Assembly (NCBI RefSeq): GCF_002056295.1
Contig: NZ_CP020100.1
Location: 62,001 to 126,000, forward strand
Direction: 5' to 3'
Origin: Halopseudomonas phragmitis
GTDB taxonomy: Bacteria; Pseudomonadota; Gammaproteobacteria; Pseudomonadales; Pseudomonadaceae
DNA length: 64,000 bases
In this document: piece after piece, positions 38,697 to 45,296 of the stretch
Layout: every line of letters starts with the position of its first letter
Position numbering within the stretch: position 1 is the stretch's first letter
The notes under the pieces: generated by a model
The model's input: the letters and a program-made list of their open reading frames with translations, nothing else
What the model was told of the DNA's origin: nothing
The model's database searches: none
Made by a program: the position numbers and the translations under genes

Positions 38697-39512
38697 TTAG
38701 CGGTTACGCCATTGCGGCGGCCGCTTCTCCAGAAACGCATTGACACCCTCAAGGGTGTCCTGCAGCTCGAACAGATCAACAAAGCGCTCGCGCTCGTCGG
38801 CCAGCAGGCTGTTCAACGGCTGACTTCGGGCACCCTGGATCAATTGCTTGCAGGCCTTGACCGCACGCGGCGACTGACGCCCAACCTGAGCGGCCAGATG
38901 TAGCGCCGCCGGCACGGCCTGCCCTTCCTCGACCACCTCCTCGACCAGACCAATGCGCTCGGCCTTGACCCCATCGATCCGCTCACCACACAGAATCATC
39001 CGCTTGGCCCAGCCCTCGCCCACCAGCCAGGCCAGTGCCTGGGTCCCACCGGCACACGGCAGCAGCCCGACACTGGCCTCCGGCAAAGCCAGTTGCACCT
39101 GACGCTCGGCAATACGGATATCGCAGGCCAGAGCGCACTCCAACCCACCACCCATGGCATAGCCATTGATCGCGGCAATCGACACTCCAGAAAAGTCCCG
39201 TAGCGCCTCAAAGGCCAGGCCAAACCAGCGTGCCATTTGCCGGGCCTGAGCCCGATCACCCTCAGCAAACAGCTTCAGGTCGGCACCGGCCGAGAAAAAC
39301 CGTTCGCCACGTCCCGTGATCACCAAAGCATAGATCTCCGGATCGCTGTCCAGATGCTTCACCAGTTCATACAGGCCGTGCAGGGTATCTTCATCCCAGG
39401 TATTGGCCGGCGGGTTGTCGATGGTCACCAGCGCGGTATGGCCCACCTTCTGGACCACCAGCATCTTGGTCTTGGGTACCAGCGCGGTATAGGGTTGCAG
39501 AGCATGTTCCAT
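38697..39512 (-). CDS. enoyl-CoA hydratase/isomerase family protein
   Basis: A 271-residue crotonase-fold enzyme. NPPANTWDEDTL (about residue 34), the oxyanion-hole region GYAMGGGLECALACD (about 118-132) and PEASVGLLPCAGGTQ (about 143-157) carry the two acidic residues expected of a hydratase. The ATG at 39512 has GGAG 7 nt upstream and replaces an earlier in-frame start. It is separated from ung by 72 bp. Its position near ung recalls P. aeruginosa PA0745 (DspI, needed for the dispersion signal cis-2-decenoic acid), but orthology is only suggested. Confidence 0.88.
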   Translation of the reverse strand: MEHALQPYTALVPKTKMLVVQKVGHTALVTIDNPPANTWDEDTLHGLYELVKHLDSDPEIYALVITGRGERFFSAGADLKLFAEGDRAQARQMARWFGLAFEALRDFSGVSIAAINGYAMGGGLECALACDIRIAERQVQLALPEASVGLLPCAGGTQALAWLVGEGWAKRMILCGERIDGVKAERIGLVEEVVEEGQAVPAALHLAAQVGRQSPRAVKACKQLIQGARSQPLNSLLADERERFVDLFELQDTLEGVNAFLEKRPPQWRNR

Positions 39513-39584
39513 GGTGGTTCTCCAGGCAGGTTCAAACTGCCTCAAGGATAAGCCATAACCCACCGGGCCACACAACCTTCGGGA

Positions 39585-40268
39585 TCAGGGCAGACGCCAA
39601 TCGATCGGCGTCAGGCCATGCTCTTGCAGATAACGGTTGGCGGCCGAGAAATGTCCGTTACCGAGAAAACCGCGATGGGCCGACAGCGGCGAAGGGTGTG
39701 GCGAGGCCAGCACGCAATGGCGGTCAGAGTCGATATGCGCACCTTTTTTCTGTGCGTAGCTGCCCCAGAGCATGAACACCAGATGCTCACGTTGCTCGTT
39801 CAGCACTTCAATGATCCGCGAGGTAAAACGCTCCCAGCCCCGATTGGCATGCGACCCGGCATTGGCCTGCTGCACGCTCAACACCGCATTGAGCAATAGC
39901 ACGCCCTGATCAGCCCAGCTTTGCAGGCAACCATGGTCAGGAATGGGGTAGCCAAGGTCACGCTGGATTTCCTTGAAGATATTCTGCAGCGACGGCGGTG
40001 CCGGCACACCCGGCGGCACCGAAAAGCTCAAACCGTGTGCCTGCCCCGGACCGTGATAGGGGTCCTGACCGATGATCACCACTTTGACCTGCTCCAGCGG
40101 CGTGCTGTTAAGGGCATTGAACATCAGCGGCCCAGGCGGAAAGATCACCTTGCCAGCACTTTTCTCGGCCTGCAGGAAACTACGCAACTGCTGCATGTAA
40201 GGCTGTTCGAACTGGTCTGCCAGAACCTGCTTCCAGCCCTCGTCCAGTTGCACAGTACGCTCAGTCAT
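39585..40268 (-). CDS. ung: uracil-DNA glycosylase
   Basis: A 227-residue family 1 enzyme that excises uracil from DNA in base-excision repair. The water-activating motif [18 protein letters not shown] (about residues 65-82) and the leucine-loop motif [14 protein letters not shown] (about 190-203) are intact. The ATG at 40268 ([12 protein letters not shown]) overlaps the upstream small membrane gene by 8 bp; the long upstream in-frame extension runs antisense-like through that gene and is not real. Confidence 0.97.
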   Translation of the reverse strand: MTERTVQLDEGWKQVLADQFEQPYMQQLRSFLQAEKSAGKVIFPPGPLMFNALNSTPLEQVKVVIIGQDPYHGPGQAHGLSFSVPPGVPAPPSLQNIFKEIQRDLGYPIPDHGCLQSWADQGVLLLNAVLSVQQANAGSHANRGWERFTSRIIEVLNEQREHLVFMLWGSYAQKKGAHIDSDRHCVLASPHPSPLSAHRGFLGNGHFSAANRYLQEHGLTPIDWRLP

Positions 40269-40599
40269 CCGCGCCTCCCAGCACTGGCACCGACTGCGCT
40301 TCACAGCGCACCACCCGCTGACGACCATCGACCAGCACCCCGGACAGAGCATTGTGCCGCCGCGAATGCAGCACCAGCACTCCATCCACACACTCGGCCA
40401 AGTAATCGGCCGGGGTGCCACGCAACTGCCCCTGGGCATCGGCTACGGTAACCAGATCGAAACTGGCCAGCTCACGCCCCTGATCATCCTGAGTCAGGTT
40501 CAGATAGCCATACAGGTGCAACACCGTCACAGTGGCGATGACCGTGGCAAACGCGGTCAAAATCATGGGTATCTTGTTGGCTTCCTGAATCCAGGCCAT
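40261..40599 (-). CDS. small single-pass membrane protein, function unknown
   Basis: A 112-residue protein beginning [14 protein letters not shown], with one membrane helix (about residues 10-30) and a soluble domain of about 80 residues containing [22 protein letters not shown]. It overlaps the start of ung by 8 bp and begins 12 bp after the QEGLA-family gene stops, so the three are probably one transcript. Homologues seem restricted to pseudomonads from memory; no domain name is known to me. Confidence 0.7.
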   Translation of the reverse strand: MAWIQEANKIPMILTAFATVIATVTVLHLYGYLNLTQDDQGRELASFDLVTVADAQGQLRGTPADYLAECVDGVLVLHSRRHNALSGVLVDGRQRVVRCEAQSVPVLGGADD

Positions 40600-40610
40600 G
40601 CGAAACTCCG

Positions 40611-41894
40611 TTACAGAATATTGGCGTAATCGGCCTCGATCCGCTCGAGGCTGAGGTTGGTAAGAAATCCGGAAAAGCACATCCAGGCGCTCAGCGCATT
40701 GAGATCGGCAAACGGCTCGGGCAAGTAGCGCGGCGGCACCACCAGACCTTCGTCCACCAGTTGCCCCAGGGTGCGCATATCCTCCAGCGTGGTCTTGCCA
40801 CAGAACAGCAACGGAATCTGCTGCAGTTTGCCTTTGCGCACCGCCAACTGGATGTAGTTATAGGTCAGGATAAAACCCTTGAGGTAGGCCAGATCCTTGG
40901 TGAATGGCAAACCAGCGCTGCTGGAGCCACGGAACACACGGCTGGCGTTGGCATAACTGTCCTCGCGGCTGTAACCCTCGCCACGATAGAACTCGAACAC
41001 TTCAAGGAAATTGGCCCCGGACTCGGCCAATTGGATTGCCCGGGTACGGTTGGTCAGCTTGCGCAGCCGGGCTGGATAGGAGGCAAAGGTAATCACCTCC
41101 ATCAAAATCGCCAGGCCTTCCTGGGTCACGGTCGAGGACGGCGGCCCCTTGGCCAGAAAGGTACAGATCGGCTGGTGCTGACCATTCAGACTGGTCGCCA
41201 CATGCACCATGCCTTCATGCACTGCCAGAATTTTCAGGTCGCGCTGATTGAACATGGCATCGCTGCGAATCTTGATGTAATCGGCGCCAGCGGCCGCATC
41301 GGCAACGATGCCGTCGGACTCGAAGACCCGCACCGCCTGATCATCGGGAAACGCCTGATTCATCCTGTCCTGCAGAATCGCCACCGCTTCTGGCGCTGCA
41401 ATGGTCTTGGGCTCTCGGCCCAGGTCGTTACCGATATTGCTCAAGGACTCACTAAGCATGATGCCCAGGTCGGTAATGGTCGGGTCGCCAGCGTGGAACG
41501 CGTCCGAAGCCGAGCCATAGAGCTCTTGGGAGATTCGCCCGAACTCCGGCGTACCGCGCCCTTCCAGCATGCGGATGACCATGCGATATTCGCGGCACAT
41601 GCGGCGCATGATCTGGCCGACCGGGCTGAAGGTGCCTAGCTGGCGGGTAATGTCGCGCTCAATATCCTGGAACAGTTGCAGACGCTCGGCCGGATCGAAG
41701 CTCAGCGGGCGCTGGGCATAGTAATCGGCATCCACTGGCGGCAGGCTCTTGCAGCGTTTGCGAAAAAACTCCTCGCGCACACTATCATCCCACTTGATCG
41801 CATCCAGCACCCGAATCGGCGCCTGCGCCTCCACCAGCCGATCGGACAGGCTGCGGATCACCAGTTGGTATTGCTCGCTCTGTTTGACTGCCAT
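40611..41894 (-). CDS. QEGLA-family protein with HExxxH motif (MATCAP/DUF1704)
   Basis: A 427-residue protein of the family formerly DUF1704, annotated as flavohemoglobin expression-modulating QEGLA-motif protein. HEGMVH (HExxxH) is at about residue 228 and TQEGLAILMEV at about 262, giving the His-Glu-His plus distal Glu set of a zinc metallopeptidase; related eukaryotic proteins are tubulin tyrosine carboxypeptidases. The bacterial substrate is unknown. The ATG at 41894 (MAVKQSEQYQL) is chosen over one 25 codons upstream. It heads a likely operon with the small membrane gene and ung. Confidence 0.87.
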   Translation of the reverse strand: MAVKQSEQYQLVIRSLSDRLVEAQAPIRVLDAIKWDDSVREEFFRKRCKSLPPVDADYYAQRPLSFDPAERLQLFQDIERDITRQLGTFSPVGQIMRRMCREYRMVIRMLEGRGTPEFGRISQELYGSASDAFHAGDPTITDLGIMLSESLSNIGNDLGREPKTIAAPEAVAILQDRMNQAFPDDQAVRVFESDGIVADAAAGADYIKIRSDAMFNQRDLKILAVHEGMVHVATSLNGQHQPICTFLAKGPPSSTVTQEGLAILMEVITFASYPARLRKLTNRTRAIQLAESGANFLEVFEFYRGEGYSREDSYANASRVFRGSSSAGLPFTKDLAYLKGFILTYNYIQLAVRKGKLQQIPLLFCGKTTLEDMRTLGQLVDEGLVVPPRYLPEPFADLNALSAWMCFSGFLTNLSLERIEADYANIL

Positions 41895-41953
41895 GACCGA
41901 AATCTCTGAATGACGAGCGTTGACATTACGGGGCTTGTTTGTTGGGTGCAATG

Positions 41954-42061
41954 CCCTGCCGAAGGCCACTCATTGTGGACACGCCACAAGTACATCCCTG
42001 TAGGCTCGGCGATAGCCATCCCTGGCTATCGACGGTCCACAATGAGTGACCTTCGACAGCG
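41954..42061 (+). repeat. nested palindromic element, copy D (inner module only)
   Basis: Arms of about 27 bp (CGAAGGCCACTCATTGTGGAC on the left against its near-complement, 2 mismatches) enclose hairpins TACATCCCTGTA and CGATAGCCA/TGGCTATCG with loop TCCC. The core ACACGC...CATCCCTG...GCTC...GGTCC matches copies A-C, but the arms are different sequences. The GGGAAAC-type outer termini of the other copies were not found here. Confidence 0.8.
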
Positions 42062-42091
42062 CAAGGAGCGTTGGCTCCGTCTGGCCGTCTG

Positions 42092-42264
42092 GGGAAACCC
42101 TGAGCCCCATCAATGTATCCAAGCGCGCCTGGGGACGGCCTATGGCGGACCGTCGATGGCCAGGGATGGCCATCGTCGAGCCCCAGGGATGGCTTGTAGC
42201 GTGTCCGCCATAGGCCGTCCCCAGGCGCGCCAGCAGCACATCACTCCAGGGCTCAAGGTTTCCC
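42092..42264 (-). repeat. MITE-like nested palindromic element, copy E
   Basis: 173 bp with termini GGGAAACCCTGAGCCC and GGGCTCAAGGTTTCCC and TG on both flanks (42090-42091, 42265-42266). The inner stem is a perfect 28-bp inverted repeat (42123-42150 with 42203-42230, arm including GGGGACGGCCTATGGCGGAC). The core lies in reverse orientation to copies A-D and carries CCATCCCTGG and CGATGGCCA/TGGCCATCG hairpins. It sits 23 bp beyond the lysS stop and may also act as a transcription barrier. Confidence 0.85.
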
Positions 42265-42287
42265 TGCACTGACCAACGGAAAAACGA

Positions 42288-43793
42288 TCAGTGATGCTCC
42301 GGACGCATATGCGGGAACAGGATCACGTCGCGGATCGATGGCGAGTCGGTCAGCAGCATCACCAGGCGGTCGATACCGATGCCCTCGCCGGCGGTCGGCG
42401 GCATGCCGTATTCCAGCGCACGCACGAAGTCGGCATCAAAATGCATGGCCTCATCGTCACCGGCGTCCTTGTCGGCCACCTGGGCATGGAAACGCTCGGC
42501 CTGATCCTCGGCGTCGTTCAGCTCGGAATAGGCATTGGCGATTTCACGGCCACCGATGAACAGCTCGAAGCGATCGGTCACGCTCGGATCGTCATCGCTG
42601 CGGCGCGCCAGCGGCGAGACCTCGAACGGATAGCGGGTAATAAAGGTCGGCTGCTCCAGCTTGTGCTCGACCAGTTCCTCGAACACCATGGTCTGCAACT
42701 TGCCCAGTCCTTCAAAGCCCTTGACGTCGGCACCGGCCTTTTTCGCTATCGCCCGGCACTGCCCCAGGTCACGCAGGTCCTCGGCGCTGATCTCGGGATT
42801 GAAGTGCAGAATCGAGTCGAACACCGACATCCGCGCGAACGGCTTGCCGAAATCGAACACCTTGCCCTGGTAGGGCACCTCGGTAGTACCCAGCACCGCC
42901 ATGGCCAGCTCGCGGAACAGTTCCTCGGTCAGGTCCATGTTGTCCTCATAGTCGGCGTAGGCCTGGTAGAACTCGAGCATGGTGAACTCGGGGTTGTGCC
43001 GGGTCGATACGCCTTCGTTACGGAAATTGCGGTTGATCTCGAACACCCGCTCGAAGCCACCTACCACCAGCCGCTTCAGATACAGCTCCGGGGCGATGCG
43101 CAGGAACATCGGCAGATCCAGCGCATTGTGATGGGTTTCGAACGGTTTGGCTGCGGCACCGCCGGGGATGGTCTGCAGCATGGGCGTTTCGACTTCGAGG
43201 AAGTTGCGCTCGGCGAGGAACTTGCGGATGTGGCCGATCACCTGCGAACGTACCTGGAAGGTGTGGCGGGTGTCCTCGTTGACGATCAGGTCAACATAAC
43301 GCTGCCGGTAGCGCTGCTCGGTGTCGGTCAGACCGTGGAACTTGTCCGGTAGTGGCCGCAGCGACTTGGTCAGCAGTTGTACGGCGGTCATATGCACATA
43401 CAGGTCGCCCTTGCCGGAACGCGCCAGGGTGCCTTCGGCAGCGATGATATCGCCCATGTCCCAGGTCTTGATCGCTTCCAGGGTTTCGGCCGGCAGGCCC
43501 TTGCGGTCAACATACACCTGAATCCGCCCACTCATGTCCTGAATGACCATGAAAGCGCCACGGTTGAGCATGATGCGCCCAGCCACCTTGACCGGAATCG
43601 CCGCGCCTTCCAATTGCTCCTTGCTGTGCTCGGCATAGGCCTTCTGCAGATCACCGGCGTAGCTGTCACGGCGGAAGCGGTTGGGGAAAGCGTTGCCCTT
43701 GGCCCGTTCGGCGGCAAGCTTTTCCTTGCGCAGGGCAATCAGGCGGTTTTCTTCCTCGTGATGGGCTTGCTGGTCATGCTGCTGATCGGTCAT
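42288..43793 (-). CDS. lysS: lysyl-tRNA synthetase, class II
   Basis: A 501-residue enzyme charging tRNA-Lys. An N-terminal OB anticodon-binding domain (about residues 60-165) is followed by the class II core with motif 1 near 200, motif 2 [20 protein letters not shown] (about 258-277, with the ATP-binding Arg) and motif 3 [13 protein letters not shown] (about 475). The ATG at 43793 ([18 protein letters not shown]) is used. It follows prfB by 49 bp, the same prfB-lysS order as in E. coli. Confidence 0.97.
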   Translation of the reverse strand: MTDQQHDQQAHHEEENRLIALRKEKLAAERAKGNAFPNRFRRDSYAGDLQKAYAEHSKEQLEGAAIPVKVAGRIMLNRGAFMVIQDMSGRIQVYVDRKGLPAETLEAIKTWDMGDIIAAEGTLARSGKGDLYVHMTAVQLLTKSLRPLPDKFHGLTDTEQRYRQRYVDLIVNEDTRHTFQVRSQVIGHIRKFLAERNFLEVETPMLQTIPGGAAAKPFETHHNALDLPMFLRIAPELYLKRLVVGGFERVFEINRNFRNEGVSTRHNPEFTMLEFYQAYADYEDNMDLTEELFRELAMAVLGTTEVPYQGKVFDFGKPFARMSVFDSILHFNPEISAEDLRDLGQCRAIAKKAGADVKGFEGLGKLQTMVFEELVEHKLEQPTFITRYPFEVSPLARRSDDDPSVTDRFELFIGGREIANAYSELNDAEDQAERFHAQVADKDAGDDEAMHFDADFVRALEYGMPPTAGEGIGIDRLVMLLTDSPSIRDVILFPHMRPEHH

Positions 43794-43842
43794 GTCGGGT
43801 CTTCCTGGGTAAAACACGTAATAGAGTTGGCCTGGCGGGAGC

Positions 43843-44938
43843 TTAGAGCCCCTGCTTCAGGCTGGCCTCGATATATTCATCGAGATCGCCATCGAGCACC
43901 TTGTCGCAGTCGCTGCGCTCGATACCAGTGCGCAGATCCTTGATCCGCGACTGGTCCAGCACGTAGGAGCGGATCTGATGGCCCCAGCCGATATCCGACT
44001 TGCTGTCTTCCAGCGCCTGGGCGGCGGCGTTGCGTTTCTGCATTTCAAGCTCATAGAGCTTGGCACGCAGCATCTTCATTGCAGTATCACGGTTGGCGTG
44101 CTGCGAACGCTGGTTCTGGCAACTGACCACGGTATTGGTCGGCACGTGGGTGATCCGGATTGCCGAGTCGGTAGTGTTAACATGCTGACCACCGGCACCG
44201 GAGGAGCGGTAGGTGTCTACCCGCAGATCGGCCGGGTTGATGTCGATTTCGATGTTGTCATCGATTTCCGGCGAGGCGAATACCGCGCAGAACGAAGTAT
44301 GCCGACGGTTGCCGGAGTCAAACGGGCTCTTGCGCACCAGCCGGTGCACACCAATCTCGGTACGCAGCCAGCCAAAGGCATATTCACCACGCACATGCAC
44401 GGTGGCACTCTTGATCCCGGCGACTTCACCTTCGGACAATTCGACAATTTCCGCCTCGAAGCCGTGCTTGTCGGCCCAGCGCAGATACATGCGCAGCAGC
44501 ATGTTGGCCCAGTCCTGGGCCTCGGTACCGCCAGAGCCGGCCTGGATATCCAGGTAGCAGTTGTTGGCGTCCATCTCGCCGCTGAACATGCGCCGGAATT
44601 CGAGTTTTTCCAGACTGTCCTGCAAGCGCTGCAGCTCGCTGACGATGTCGGCCACGGCGGCCTCGTCGTTTTCTTCAGCGGCCATTTCCAGCAGTTCGGA
44701 GGCATCCGTCAGGCCAGCGTGCATATCGTCCAGCGTTTCGACGATCTGCGCCAGTTGAGCCCGTTCACGGCCCAGGTTCTGAGCCCGCTCCGGATCATTC
44801 CAGACGTTTGGATCTTCGAGCTCACGCTCGACTTCGGTCAGACGATCACGTTTGTGATCGTAGTCAAAGATACCCCCTGATGGTCTCGGAACGACCACGC
44901 AGATCTTTGATGTTGTTCAGAATCGGATTGATTTCCAT
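43843..44938 (-). CDS. prfB: peptide chain release factor 2 (programmed frameshift)
   Basis: RF2 recognises UGA and UAA. The protein is made from two frames: codons 1-24 start at the ATG at 44938 ([16 protein letters not shown]) and end at CTT; an in-frame TGA follows, and a +1 shift continues at 44865 for 340 more codons, about 364 residues in total. The codon-recognition SPF is in RKSPFDSG and the catalytic GGQ in [14 protein letters not shown]. The long downstream frame alone, which opens at 44898, misses the true N-terminus. lysS follows 49 bp downstream. Confidence 0.97.
44863..44878 (-). promoter_or_regulatory. prfB: prfB +1 programmed frameshift site
   Basis: Read on the minus strand: AGGGGG TAT CTT TGA C. 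The Shine-Dalgarno-like AGGGGG three nucleotides before the slippery CTT, and the poorly recognised TGA-C context, are the classical autoregulatory element: low RF2 favours shifting and thus more RF2. Confidence 0.95.
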
Positions 44939-45084
44939 AGGTCAGGCAGCCCGCTTGGGAAAAAGCCGGCATTGTAGCGGAAATCGGCCGCCCCGTGCAG
45001 TTTCTCCACGACCGAAGGCGGTTGACCGCAGCGCCACCAGCCTTGACCCAGATCAGAGAAGTTCCAGCCAGAGCGCCTACACTA

Positions 45085-45258
45085 AGGAAACACTGATTAA
45101 ATCATTTCGGTACTGGCCCAATTGTCGCTGACCTGTTCTGGACACGCTGTAAATACATCCCTGTACGCTCTTAGATGCCATCCCTGGCATCTAACGGTCC
45201 AGAACAGGTCAGCGACAACCGGGCTACTGAGCTTGTGTGGAACTAATCAGTGTTTCCC
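45085..45258. repeat. MITE-like nested palindromic element, copy C
   Basis: 174 bp, termini AGGAAACACTGATTAA and CTAATCAGTGTTTCCC, flanked by TA (45083-45084, 45259-45260). The inner stem and core are nearly identical to copy B, including TACATCCCTGTA and AGATGCCATCCCTGGCATCT. It lies between divergent prfB and the phosphoketolase-like gene, its right end 38 bp before that gene's start codon, so it probably carries or displaces the promoter. Confidence 0.87.
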
Positions 45259-45296
45259 TAGTACACACTGTTTGCCATGAACAACGGAGCCATACC

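Larger units (their letters stand above)
41895..42287. other. intergenic region filled by two related palindromic elements
   Basis: 393 bp between the end of lysS and the start of the QEGLA gene, both on the minus strand. Most of it is copy D (41954-42061) and copy E (42092-42264) of the nested palindrome family. Any promoter for the QEGLA operon would have to lie in the 60 bp between copy D and the gene, or within the elements. Confidence 0.8.

Noticed and set aside
42092-42264. Integron attC site or CRISPR repeat-like array
   Set aside because: No attC core sites, no integrase, and no regular spacing of short repeats; the architecture is nested inverted repeats.
44843-44898. prfB as a frameshifted pseudogene
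   Set aside because: The TGA and frame change match the conserved programmed RF2 frameshift signal exactly.
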